64,000 nucleotides of DNA from Trichoderma breve (Eukaryota > Ascomycota > Sordariomycetes > Hypocreales > Hypocreaceae). The position numbers and the translations under genes are program-made. Shown in pieces: positions 45,127-56,500 of this stretch (position 1 is the first letter of the stretch; each line of letters begins with the position of its first letter). The DNA lies in assembly GCF_028502605.1 (NCBI RefSeq), contig NC_079232.1:310001-374000 (forward strand), given 5' to 3'. The notes under the pieces are model-generated. The model worked only from the letters and a program-made list of their open reading frames with translations, was not told the DNA's origin and ran no database searches.

Positions 45127-45981
45127 TCACCTCTTCACACCTTCCAGATACAACCTCATCGTCCCCCCAACCTGTCCCTCAGCCTTCTTCGTCTCCCTCG
45201 CCCCTTGCGCCTCAATCTCCTCCTGCACCTTTTTCAAAACATCCTTCGCCTCATCCACTTCCACCGCCCTCCCCCCCTTCTTCTTCCCAATCATCAACTC
45301 AACCTTCATCCCCTTCCCCAAAAACCCTCCCATCTGCCGTAACTTTGTCGCCAAATCATGCCCTCCAATCGCCCACGTAAGCTCCATCTCCTTGGTCTTC
45401 GCCTTCGCCGCCACCGCCGTCTTCTTGCGCTCCTTGAGCTGCTTCTGCCTCTCATACTCATCCCGCTTGTTCACAATCTTGCACACAGCGAATTTCGCCG
45501 GCGCGCCCGTCTCACTGTTAGCGGGGACGTACGGCGTCATCATGCGCAGCGACTCGCCCTCCTCGAGCTTCGTCAGCACGTACCGCGTCGCCAGCGGGCC
45601 CTCGGCGCTTCCATTGTCAATCACCATGATCTGCGGATCCGTAATCTCGTGGTCCCACGGCGGGCGGTCGCGGCCGGACCGCTCAATGTCGCGCTGCGTC
45701 GTGAAGCGCCGGTCGTATCCGCGGTCCTTGTCCGGGTCCTCGTCGGAAGGGGGGCTCGCCGAGGGTTTTTTGCCGCCTTTGTAAGGGCGCGAAGTGCCGG
45801 CGTAGCATCTCAATTGTTGTGAAGAAGGTCGATTTCGGAAGATGGAATAAGGAGAGGGTGTTGCGGGCACGTGCTGCAGCAAGCTCTTTCTTGAAGCTTG
45901 ACAGCTGATGGTCGAGGAGAGGGGCCGGGAGAAGAAGGAAGCGAATCTCGTAGAGTCGCAGACACAGCGAGTAGCAGCCAT
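45127..45981 (-). CDS. mitochondrial translation initiation factor IF3
   Basis: Single exon, 284 residues. The first 60 or so residues are Ser/Arg-rich with few acids and end in RCYAGTSRPY, a likely mitochondrial presequence. The IF3 N-domain (ITDPQIMVIDNGSAEGPLAT) is followed by a Lys/Arg-rich linker helix (ERQKQLKERKKTAVAAKAKT). The C-domain includes KEMELTWAIGGHDLATKLRQ and FLGKGMKVELMIGKKKG. The protein should promote start-codon selection on the mitochondrial small ribosomal subunit, the role of yeast Aim23. Length and domain order are usual. It is divergent from IMP1, another mitochondrial gene. Confidence 0.88.
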   Translation of the reverse strand: MAATRCVCDSTRFASFFSRPLSSTISCQASRKSLLQHVPATPSPYSIFRNRPSSQQLRCYAGTSRPYKGGKKPSASPPSDEDPDKDRGYDRRFTTQRDIERSGRDRPPWDHEITDPQIMVIDNGSAEGPLATRYVLTKLEEGESLRMMTPYVPANSETGAPAKFAVCKIVNKRDEYERQKQLKERKKTAVAAKAKTKEMELTWAIGGHDLATKLRQMGGFLGKGMKVELMIGKKKGGRAVEVDEAKDVLKKVQEEIEAQGARETKKAEGQVGGTMRLYLEGVKR

Positions 45982-46445
45982 TGTGTGTTATAGGTAGCGT
46001 ATAAACATATAGAAAAGACACAATGCCAGCAGCCACTGGAGCTGGGAATAAACAGAGGTCGAGGAGTTGATATTTCTAGGTCGGCGCTAGTAATGAATCC
46101 ATTTCTATGGAGGGGAAAAGAGAAAGACAAGACAGAGCTGCATCGGAAAAATATAGCGTCACAGCTTAGTCTAGTATGGACCCTTGGTGCTAGAAAAAGC
46201 ACAGTCAGCCAATCACATGTGTGTATTGAGAGGACTAACAATTCCCCATGAATAATTGTGAATAGCCTCATAACCTCCAACTCTCATACGACACTTTCTC
46301 TCAGCTCAATCCCACCCTCATTCTCAACTCACTACAACACATATTTCATCTCACATCATACAACTGTATCCAATCTCATACAACCTCATCTCAGCCCAGC
46401 CTCACCACAAAAAGCCATGTCCACACCATCATCATCACAGCCATC
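45982..46445. promoter_or_regulatory. divergent promoter of mitochondrial IF3 and IMP1
   Basis: 464 bp between two divergent genes for mitochondrial proteins. The IMP1 side is rich in C/T and CTCATAC-like repeats. No gene seen. Confidence 0.45.
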
Positions 46446-47051
46446 ATGATCTCCCACCTCATCGGCCACCCCCTCCGCTTCACAATCTCCACCCTCAAAA
46501 TCACCTGCCTCGCCCACCTCACCCTCTCCCACCTCCTCCAGGTCTCCCCCGCCCAGGGCCCCTCCATGCTGCCCACCTTCACCGTCGACGGCGACTGGAT
46601 CGCCGCCGACATGCGTTACCGCCTCGGCCGCGGCGTGAAAGTAGGCGACCTCGTCCTCTACAAGATCCCCATCTTCTCCAGCCAAAACGGCGTCAAGCGG
46701 ATTATTGGCATGCCGGGCGACTATGTCTCGCTGGGGACGCCGGGAGAGCCGGGCGAGGATCAAATGATTCAGGTAAGCCATTCTCTCTTCTTCCTGTTTT
46801 GAATGCTGTATTGAGCTTCACGTTCCATGAATGCTGCGTATGATTATTTGTAATATATATCTCGAGACTAACGGAAACAGGTCCCTGAGGGTCATTGCTG
46901 GATCGTTGGCGACAACCTCCCGGCCTCACGAGACTCCAGACAATTCGGCCCCCTACCACTCGCCTTGGTTCAGGGCAAGATCATAGGCAAGATTTTGCCC
47001 TGGAAGGATCGCCAATGGGCAAAGGACGGCCTCGAGAGAATAGACTCATGA
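46446..47051 (+). CDS. IMP1: mitochondrial inner membrane protease subunit 1 (S26 signal peptidase family)
   Basis: Exons 46446-46772 and 46881-47051 splice in phase (108-bp intron) to 165 residues. An N-terminal hydrophobic segment (ITCLAHLTLSHLLQ) serves as membrane anchor. The catalytic Ser lies in QGPSMLPTF and the catalytic Lys in NGVKRIIGMPGD. GHCWIVGDNLPASRDSR is the third conserved S26 motif. Imp1 forms a heterodimer with Imp2 in the inner membrane and removes sorting signals from proteins such as cytochrome b2 and Cox2. All expected residues are present and the length fits Imp1 homologues. Confidence 0.92.
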
Positions 47052-47822
47052 TATCTCATCACTCAGAAATCTCCAGAATAAGACAGACATTTACTATCCA
47101 CGCACAAAGGCGCGGCTGTACCAAGTAACGCATAGCATCATTAAACTCCAGTCACCAAAACATCTAGATAAGACAATCGGCCAGTAGGTGGGCAGTTGCA
47201 TGTCAAGCATGTCAAATATCCTTGTCTAATTACATCTGCTTTTGCTCATGCCCAAACCACTCAAGTCCGCCGTCGTCATCTTTGTCTCTACTTTCATTCC
47301 AATAGGCATGCGGAACGAGTCGCAGTCATTGTCTGCGTAATATGTTTTGTACAAAAGAAAGGGGTAAAGGAAAACTGAAAACGAAATAAAACCGAAAACA
47401 AGCCGACATCTGCATCCTTGGAACATGGCACTTTGTCCTCCTAGTCCCTCGGAAAAGGTTCTCTCTTCGGCTGGCGTAGTATAAAAGAAAGAAACAGTAC
47501 TCTCCTGGAAATAGCACGTCCTCGGGAATTCTTCGCTGAGCGGGGAAGTAAAAAAAAAAAAGCTATCAAAACGAAAAATTGAAGACCAAAGCCCGCAGAA
47601 ACAAAAAAGGATGCGAGGGCAAAAGGCCTCTTCCCAACAGACTTGGAAGCTTGGATGGGAAGGCAGCGACCCTCGTGGCTTGATCTGGAACAAAGCTTGA
47701 GACGCCTAAAACACCGTCGCCTTCGCCATGCCGCGCTAATCCTCCTCGCAACCTGGTTCACGGTTCCAAAGCAGCACTTGTAAGTCACCTGCTAATCTTT
47801 GTTCGAGGCTTGCAAAGAGAAT
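47052..47822. other. convergent 3' region between IMP1 and VAC8
   Basis: About 770 bp. It contains the IMP1 and VAC8 3' flanks, with an A-run at 47549-47560. Short antisense frames occur but show no product. Confidence 0.45.
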
Positions 47823-50037
47823 TTAGCCTTCAATGTGAGCCTTGGATCCGCCGCTCTGGCCCAGGAGCTCGAGACATCGCTGGGCCAAGTTGATCACCTC
47901 GCCTTCGTCCTCCTCCTCGACTTCGGGATCGGCAACCTGGCGGTTGGCAATGAGTCGAATGTTTTCGATAATGTCGTCAGCCTTTCCGATCTGGCCAATC
48001 AGGGTCTTGTCCTCGGACTCGAACAGCTGCAGCAGCGTCCACACGGCGATGTGTTGGAAGGTGGCGTCACCGGACTGGAGGAAGCGGCACAGGTACCCGT
48101 GGACACCACCGTTGGGCTCGTTCCAGTTCTGGACGAAAATGGAGTAGTCGCCAACTATCAAACCGTCTGTTAGCTTCATGCTGCTATGGAGTGGGGGATA
48201 AGGATAGCCAGCAAGCTTCTTACCTTTGGATGATAGGTTGCCCAGGGCAGCAGCACTGTTGCCCTGCACCTCGATGCTCTCCGAGTGGGTCAGGGGAATC
48301 AAGACATCGCAAACACCGAGGTTCAACAGGTGAGACTTGAGGTCGTCGCTGAGGGCGAGGACGGCGATGGCGGCCGTCATCTCGGACTGAACGGTAACGG
48401 GGACATCCAGCACAAGCTGCTTGCACTTTTGCACGGCTCCGGCTTCCAACACCAACGCCTTGTTACGATCCGAACTAGCGGCCAGGTTTCGCAGCGTCGA
48501 GATGGCATGGCACTGGATTTCTTCGTTGTCGGTAGAGCCCAAGAGGTCCACCAGGGGCTTCAGAAAGTTTGCCTCGATAATCGGAGACTCGTTCAAGGGG
48601 TGGATGGAGATGTTGCGGATGCAGGCGACGGCGGAGAGGATGAGAGGAAGATACGATGACTGGAGGAGGCGAAGAAGAGGGTGGAGACCGTTGGCTCGGA
48701 CAATGTCCAGCTGGTACTTTTCGTCGGAGGCCAAGTTTCGGAGGGCCAAGGCGGCCTGGCACTGGACCTTGGGCGAGGAAGAGTCCATGAGATTTACGAG
48801 GGACTGGACAAGCTTGGGTTCTGAGGAGGCCAGTTTCCGGCGGTTGTTGGAATCGACGGCAATGTTACTCAGAGCGGTCGTACAATAGTATTGGACGTCG
48901 ACATCTGGAGAAGACAGAAGCTGGACAAGGACGGGGATGGCGCCAGCGTTGACCAGCTGTTGCCGGTTCTCGTCTATCAAGGTATGCAGTTAGCAGCAGC
49001 CCAGCGCATTGCGTCACAGCCGTCTCCGCTTGAAAATTTCCGAAACCAAGTGAGACGGTATAAAAAATAACAAAAGTTGATTTAAAGAAACGCACCAGAA
49101 TGTGTCATGTTGAGAAGAGCACCGGTGGCATTCCTTTGAACTCGCATGTCTTTGGACTTGGCCAGTCGAGTCAAGGGGCCCAAAGCCCCTGACCGGGCGA
49201 TCTTGGCCTTGTTCTCCTCATGCGTAGCCAGGTTTGTAATGCATCCTACGGCGTTGCACTGAACCTCGACATTTGGCGAGAGCATCTGTCGGATCAGAGG
49301 CGTCAGGCCACCGAGCTGGACAATAAGAACCTTGTTCTCGGCTGTAGATGCGCGCACGCAGTAGTTAGAACGCTGGTCAGGTTTGGTCGGGTAGAAGCGC
49401 TTCCTTACTGTTGACGGCGAGATTGCCAAGTGCCGCACTGGCAGCTCTCTGGACCTCGATATCGGGGCTTTGTAGCAAAAACAGGATGGGCTCAAGAGTG
49501 TCGCGATCGACCTCACGGACATCTACAAAGCTCTGTTATTAGCACCGGCGCCACCGCCCTTGCGTGATCCCCAACTGCAGAGACCAGCTGCCCGAGACGG
49601 CCATACCTCGTTCTGTGATTTCGGCAAACGTCAAACTGGCGCTGCGCTGTAGATCGATGTTTTCCGAGAAAACCAGCGTGCTGAGGGCTCGGAGCGGTTC
49701 GCCAGAGAAGAAGTCGGTCTCGCCGCGCTGCATCCGTAGAGACAAGTCAGCTTTCAGCCACGAGCGGCAAAGGGGGAAGAATGATGGCCAGCAGCATCGA
49801 AGGCCATCATCAGCGGAGTAAACGCACGTTTTCGAGATACTGGAGAAGGTCGGCAACCGCCTCTCGCTCGCTATCGGCGAGAGCAGGTTCGTAGAGGCCA
49901 TCGCGGGCTCGCCCTGGAAACGGGAGTTAGAGAGAAGACTCGGAGAAGGGGCGAAAGAAAAAAGTCGGATAGAGAGAGACTGGGCAACGGATCTGGGCTG
50001 GCTCACCTCCGCAGCATGTCGAGTTGCAAATACCCAT
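47823..50037 (-). CDS. VAC8: vacuolar armadillo-repeat protein Vac8
   Basis: Exons 50037-50007, 49913-49828, 49727-49607, 49522-49409, 49341-49096, 48973-48224 and 48154-47823 splice in phase to 559 residues. The 31-nt first exon encodes [10 protein letters not shown], with Gly2 for myristoylation and Cys4, Cys8 and Cys9 for palmitoylation, which anchor Vac8 to the vacuole. About eleven armadillo repeats follow, for example [40 protein letters not shown] and [20 protein letters not shown]. An acidic C-terminus contains [10 protein letters not shown]. Vac8 acts in vacuole fusion, inheritance, nucleus-vacuole contact and selective autophagy. The length equals usual filamentous-fungal Vac8. The last intron is 69 bp (a multiple of 3), so its retention would only add a peptide. 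Confidence 0.93.
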
Positions 50038-53000
50038 GGCGGCGACAGCTGGGCTTTTGATCGACTTTGGGGCGGAGAGGATGGAGAGGAGAGGATGGAA
50101 GATGCTTCTGTTTCTTTTGTTGATGCTTTTGCTCTGGCTCTGGCCCTGGCGGTGCTTATTAGGCGGTGGTGATGGAGCTGGGACGCTAGCGCCACCTCTA
50201 AATGGGTACCTGTGCAGCTACTGGCCAAGTACATACAACGGCTGACCTGGACGCTTGTGCTGGCTGCGGTTTATGCTGTGGCCAGGCCGAGGCGCCAAGT
50301 ATCGGCCGTGTATCCACCGATGGGCCACGGCAACGGGAGCGTGACGAAAGGGCGGGTCCTGAAGCTGCTGTTGCTGGCTGCTGGCGCGATCGAGGAGCGC
50401 TAGAGTGAGCAACCGCAGGCTGGGAGTCCACTGAAGAGGAGCCCTAAGAAATTGATTGATGGCACTTGACCTAAGGAGACGGGAGGAGACTATGTGGATT
50501 TTGGATGTATAGAGCTTGCAGAGCGGTGGGCGGAATTGGACCTCACTTGATACAGTACAGTAGAGCAAGGGCATGAGCATGAGCATAAGTGAGAAGGGGG
50601 CAGACAAGACAAGACAAGACGGCAAGAGGATTCCGCGGGCGATGCGGTGACAATCCGTTTCTATTTCTCAAGATCGGACTGATCGCTTCGAGAAGGGCAA
50701 GGGCTAGGCTGGGCTCTGGAAGGGACTGACTGGACACCAAGGCTCGACGACGGTTAGGCCTTGGCCTTTGGGTCGCAGGGGGTCGCTGCGAAGTCGTCAC
50801 AAGCACATGGACCAGACGTCGAGGCGGTACTTGCGGCAGCCATGGAAATCCCACGCCGCGCATAAGTACTCCCGCGACAAGACCCCCATGCAAGGCGGCC
50901 ACTTGCTTGGGCGGCATTGGGAATAGTAATACGGAGTCTGCTGGCAGCACTAAGGCAGTAGTCAAGGGCTCAGATAGGCGGGCTTTGGACGATATGCGGC
51001 CACAAGTGCTTGGAGAAGGGCATCTAGTGGTGGCCCACTGCGGTCAGAGGACAGGCGTGACTACTGTATGGATGGACGTCGTTTAAACCTGGAGAGCAGA
51101 GCAGAGCTTCAGACTCGAGGTGAGGCGAGGCGAGGTGGTATCAGGTTTAGGTTTCTTTTCAGTTTTGGACGGTCCATCCAACTCCAACCCCTGCTATCGG
51201 GCATCTACGTAGTCTGTTATGGCGCTGATCAATGCCGCTACATACTCGTACATGTAGATGAAACATGCATCCTATTGTTGTACAAGATATGCTGCATGCC
51301 TGTCCTTACATGCTGGTGCTAGTTACTACTAGTACTTGTATGCACAACAGCGGCCAGCACGACACACTCCGTCTTATTCATACCTCCTCTACCGGCGTCT
51401 ATTGGACCATTTGCACCTCTTCACCGCGGCATGATTAAGTGTTCGGGATCCTACGTGTTCACGCCAGACGGTGCTATGAGGGCATGGCAAACATGGGTAT
51501 CTGCCAACCGCCGCCTCATTCGCAGCGCTCGGGGCCCAGCCAACCTGCGAATCGGCGGTCTATGCTGGTTCAGGCAGTGTCTTGGGTTGGACTCTTTGCG
51601 TTTGAGGGGGAGGGGGATCGGGTCCGCAAACCACGTATGTAATGTAGCGGAACCAGTCCTGCGAGTCCAGCTGTCAAGGAGCCCATTGGCTGCGCAGTCC
51701 TACCGTCTTTGGATTTTTTCAGGCGTATCGGCGGCTACGACGATAATAAATGACGAGTTGAGCATAGGCTCTTTGGTCGAAAAATTTTCAACCCGACATT
51801 CGATAGCCTCGCTGGGGCTTGGTTTGGGCATGTTCGTGGGCCAAAAGGCGGAGATGTGCAGATTGATGGAGCTCGGCTCGAACGTTGGCTGCACCTTGTG
51901 ACCACCAGATACTAGTAGTAGATGCTGATGATACAAAAGAATGTCGCCACGGATACGAAGCATTGGGTAATCTGAATTCGGCTGTATCGTACTTGCATGT
52001 AAGAGAACATTATGGAACGTGCTTCATCCGCATGGAGTTTTTGATCTTGACTCATCCCCAGCTGGTTGGTTACCCTGGATGGAGAGATGGAGAGACAATT
52101 GGCGGTGGACGATAAGCCATGAAACTCAAATGCGACTCCAAACATCAATTGAGAGCCAATGAGCACGTAATTTCTCAAAAGGCCTCGGGGAAATTCGAAA
52201 TCAACGCCATGCCACAAAATCCCTACCTACATACCCTAGGTACATACATATGCATGCATCGATTGATATCACCGTCACCGTCACCACTCACCTACCTACA
52301 GTAGGCTGTCCACATTATCTTATCGTGCCCACGGGGAGAAGGATTCAACTGCTTTGCATCAGATCAGTCAGCACATGTGCTTTATGCAGCTGCACCAAAC
52401 GGGATCGCCTCACCTCACCTTACCCTGCAGAAATTCGCATCGAAAGAAAGGGTCTACGATGAATCCGGCGCGGTGACGTCAGACGGGATGACTCTGCACG
52501 GGCGTAGCATGACTTGCCTTTTTGCCTTTGTCGTATATCAAGGCGCATGAAGTGATAGATAACATGAGACTATGAGGAAAGAGGGTGTGGCCGGCGCCGA
52601 GTTCAATTTGGCTGGGACAATCAACTCGCCCCGTGTGTGCAGCGGCTGCAATGCTGAACCTTGTCTTGATACATTGACTGGTCTGTGATCTTCCATTTTC
52701 GGGCATGACGAATTGCGTGTGTGTGTGTTGCTTCACCTTATCTATCAGAGTATGTACACCACTGATAAGGTTCCCTCAGCAATATAAAGTATAAAGAGGC
52801 AAAACACTGTATCTACTATACTTCCCAGTAGTACTTACCAACCTGAATGCAATTCGCAATTTGGATTATCTGTTCAGTCCAATGAATTCCATGTTGGTAT
52901 GGGCCAAATACCGTGTCCGAGACAACCGCCATTGATCCATGAATGTCTAGACCCGAAACCGTTGCGTCCTCAGACACATGGCGCAGCGCAGCAGATCGCC

Positions 53001-53412
53001 GCCAAAAGCTGCTTCTCCAGGCGTGAGCATCGGGGAAATCTGGATGTAAATTAATCAATTTGATGTGCTCGTATGTACTTACAGACATCCATGTACCGCG
53101 GAATCCGCCCCATTTGGTGTAGGTGTAATTACCATTGGATTTGATGTACCTTGCCTTACAAGAAATAGCCGCAGCCGCTGTATGTACGAGTACATGTCGA
53201 GATCGGCCACAGCGCTGCCTGTTTCGTCGCATCCGTTGAACTGCGTCTTTTGCTGTCCCGAAACCAAAAAAGAACACCAAAACTGACGACCAAATCGGAG
53301 TCTGCCTCCGTGCTCGTACATGCAGATTCGCGACAACTGAACTCCTGCACGACCACATAAGCCAAAAAGTCCGTTGACATCAGCCGAGCTCCAGCGCCTG
53401 TGACACGCTGGA
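50038..53412. other. 3.4-kb interval without a supported gene
   Basis: Lies between divergent VAC8 and SNF4. Several frames of 60-180 codons exist (for example 51431-51901 plus and 52816-53358 minus) but none shows a domain, codon bias or consistent splicing. Short purine/pyrimidine repeats (GACAAGACAAGACAAGAC near 50604-50621) occur in the VAC8 upstream region. It probably contains long 5' UTRs and promoters of both genes. Confidence 0.4.
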
Positions 53413-55402
53413 ATGAAGGAAAGCGAGGAGGCTGCTAGCGCTCAGCTGGCCCCCGCACCTGCTGATGCGCCTGGCGATAGTGATATGGAGAGCCGACAAG
53501 CGGCAGCATCTGCAGCTGGACCAGGCATCAACAACACCATCGCCGGTGGGAGCAGCGACAACAACAACGACAACATCACCAGCAGCAACAACAATTCACT
53601 CGATAACAGCAGCAGTCAAATCAACGCTGATAGCAGTGTAATAATCACTGCTGGCGACAGCACCGGAAGTCCTGGATCCGCAGCTACACCCGCTCCCGGA
53701 ACAATAGCACCAGCAGCAGCCATAGCACCAGATCCTGCATCTGCACCCGCATCTGCTACGATTACATCTGGAGCATCGCCATCGCCCGCTCCCCAGCCCG
53801 GATCTGCACCTCGCCGCAGCCTTGCATCCCCTGCATCGTCCCCCGGATCCTCTCCTCGATCCTCGCCCGGCTCTTCTGGATCTGCTTCTGGATCTGCACC
53901 GGCATCCGCTGCTATCACTCCCGGCTCTGCTGAGTCTGAACCCGCCTCGACTCCGGCGCCGGGCTTCAAGCTTCGTCCGCCATCCATTGCGCTGCCTCCT
54001 TTTGTCGCCCCGTCGTCGTATCTCTTCCACGCTGGTGCCATGGCTGATGCGCCGGATCCCAAGCCGCTGAGTCCCCTTGACAAGGAGCAGCGACAAGGCT
54101 TGGTACGTCTGCCTATCCTCCTATTGTTTCCCTCCCTCCCTCCTCCCTCCCGTTGGCCAGCACCGATAGCGGTGCCACGCCATAGAGAGATGTGTTTCTC
54201 TACATTTGCCCTTCCTTCTTTCTACTCCTCCTCTACTCTTTCTTCTCAATCGCCTCCCCTGCTGACCTCGTGTTGCCTCTCCACAGAAAGCCATCCGGGA
54301 TTTCCTCCGCAAGCGTACCAGCTACGATGTGCTCCCCCTATCCTTCCGCCTCATTGTGCTCGACACGGATCTGCTCATTAAGAAGAGTCTCAATATCCTG
54401 ATTCAGAACTGTGAGTAGAATCAATCAATCAATCCCAGGACGATATCGGGCTCTCTATTCTGCCCCGCGCTTCTCCCCGCACCACCTTAGGGGCTGCTTT
54501 TGTCACGATGCTAATGGGAAACTACTGTAGCCATTGTATCTGCCCCTCTATGGGATTCGCACACTTCGCGCTTCGCCGGCATCCTGACGGCGACCGACTA
54601 CATCAATGTGATCCAGTATCACTGCCAGTTCCCCGATGAGATGAGCAAGCTGGATCAATTTCGCCTGGCTAGTTTGAGAGGTGCTTATTCCCCTCTGACC
54701 CCCATCTGCAATTGTCGTAGCACAGGGCTAATTGTGACGTACCTAGACATCGAAAAAGCCATTGGGGCGACTCCCATTGAATCTGTTTCCGTCCATCCTT
54801 CGAGACCCCTGTACGAAGCACTTCGACGCATGCTCAAGACTCGTGCGCGAAGGATCCCCCTCGTCGACGTCGATGAAGAGACCGGCAGAGAGACCGTCAT
54901 CTCCGTCATTACGCAATATCGAATCCTCAAGTTCATCGCTGTCAATAACGAACACAATACGATTTTGCTAAAGAAGACGCTTCGCGAGATCCAGCTGGGC
55001 ACCTACAACGACCTGCTCGTTGCACGCATGGGAACCACAGTCCTCGAGGTTATCAACCTCATGGTCAACGGCAACATTAGCTGCGTGCCCATTGTCGATT
55101 CCGAAAACAGAGTTCTCAATGCTTTTGAAGCCGTGGACATTATACCTTGCATCAAGGGCGGGGCTTACGACGAGTTAAACGGCAGCGTGGGCGAGGCACT
55201 GTGCAAGCGGCCCGAAGACAACCCGGGCATCTTCACATGCAGTCAAGACGACAGGCTGGATTCCATCTTCGACACAATCCGCAAGAGCCGCGTCCACCGA
55301 TTGATTGTGGTCGATGATGAGAATAAGCTCAAGGGTGTGATTTCGCTCTCCGACATCCTCAAATACGTGCTGCTTCATGGCGAAGAAGATATTCCGGAGT
55401 AA
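53413..55402 (+). CDS. SNF4: AMPK/SNF1 kinase gamma subunit Snf4 with long N-terminal extension
   Basis: Exons 53413-54102, 54287-54410, 54531-54680 and 54747-55402 splice in phase (introns 184, 120 and 66 bp) to 539 residues. The last about 310 residues carry two CBS-domain pairs: [12 protein letters not shown] and [10 protein letters not shown] start CBS1, [14 protein letters not shown] ends it, [21 protein letters not shown] is in CBS2, [20 protein letters not shown] in CBS3, and [21 protein letters not shown] in CBS4. Snf4 binds adenine nucleotides and activates the Snf1 kinase under low energy. The first about 210 residues are low-complexity Ser/Ala/Pro/Asn with many SP and SSP motifs. 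An internal Met at 54040 ([10 protein letters not shown]) would give a normal-length protein. Confidence 0.92.
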
Positions 55403-56500
55403 TGGTCGACGACAATGGTGCATGTGCATAACACGATATCAAGATGGAGGCTGTACACGGAAGAATGGGCTCGGGGATTAAGATTAAGGATACATCTTGT
55501 GCGGCGTACTGGTGATTTTTGGGATGACGACGAGTAGCACTATGGGGGAATTGCTAGGATTCTGGTACATACTTACTTTAGCCCCCTTTTTTCTCTTTCT
55601 CATTCAACCGATAGAGTTTTGTAAGGTAGGTTTCTTTTTGGTTATTTTGGGCAGTTGTCGGAAAGCCAAAGACTCTTGGCTGGAAATTGTCTAGGTTGAG
55701 ACTGTTAACAAGAAGCATTTTTTGATTCTCTTGTCTTGGGGCTGTTGCTATCATTTCTTGTGAAAGCTACACCGTCTGGTTTTAACACCTTGTTTCGCCT
55801 GCTGAACTCTGCTGCAATTCGCCTCACGAGCAAAAAGATAAGACGAAGGAAATCAGGAAATGGGTACCTCTGTGGTATCCAGGAAAAGTCACCAGAAGCG
55901 CGGCTCTCTGGGCGTGACATAGAGTTTCTGTTTCTCTGCGCTGGCCAAGGTTCAGAGCAGCGCCTTTTCTCGAATAACTTCAACGCGCTCTTTTACCTTT
56001 TCTTTATCTTATACTTTGATAACAGCGCTGGCCAAAGCCGTTGCTTCGGCAATGCCCCCATCCCTCTTCTCTCCTTCTTTCCCATCCTCTCCCACTTCTT
56101 CCTCTCCTTCCCTTCCTCCTCCCATACTTCTTCCCTCTCTGATTCTGCACGCTATTTGGAACATTCTACTCAGTGTTACGAGAATTTGCGAGCCTCTGGT
56201 GTTACTGAGCAGTTGCAGAACGACGAATATCATACCGAGCGACTGACATCAAAACAAGAAGCATACATATATGCTGGAATTGGTTAAGGCCGCTTTGGAT
56301 CGCCTTGATTGGATTCTCTTCTACAATTTGACAGAGATTTATCGAAGCATTTTCAGTCCATCTTCATCTTCGTCATAGGCGTATACACCTCTCTCCATCA
56401 CGCCGACTCTCTCTATCGATTCTCACCATTGATAAATCATCAAAATATCGCCTCAACTACAATATCACGTAGTATCATCTCAAATTCGACATTAGTCAAC
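55403..56500. other. intergenic, promoter of RhoGAP gene
   Basis: 1.1 kb. A 183-codon frame (55736-56287) has no domain and lies in pyrimidine-rich sequence (TCCC/TTCC runs near 56056-56130), so it is taken as chance. Likely SNF4 3' UTR plus RhoGAP promoter and leader. Confidence 0.45.

Noticed and set aside
45020..45784. Plus-strand frame of 254 codons over mitochondrial IF3
   Set aside because: Antisense to IF3, composition is reverse-complement of IF3 codons, no domain.
52816..53358. Minus-strand frame of 180 codons upstream of SNF4
   Set aside because: Splice-like signals were noticed but no consistent multi-exon model or family could be built.
53596..54096. Minus-strand Arg/Gly/Ser-rich frames over the SNF4 N-terminus
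   Set aside because: Produced by low-complexity Ser/Ala/Pro codons read in reverse.
55736..56287. Plus-strand frame of 183 codons before the RhoGAP gene
   Set aside because: No domain, crosses pyrimidine-rich leader sequence, no splice or start context support.
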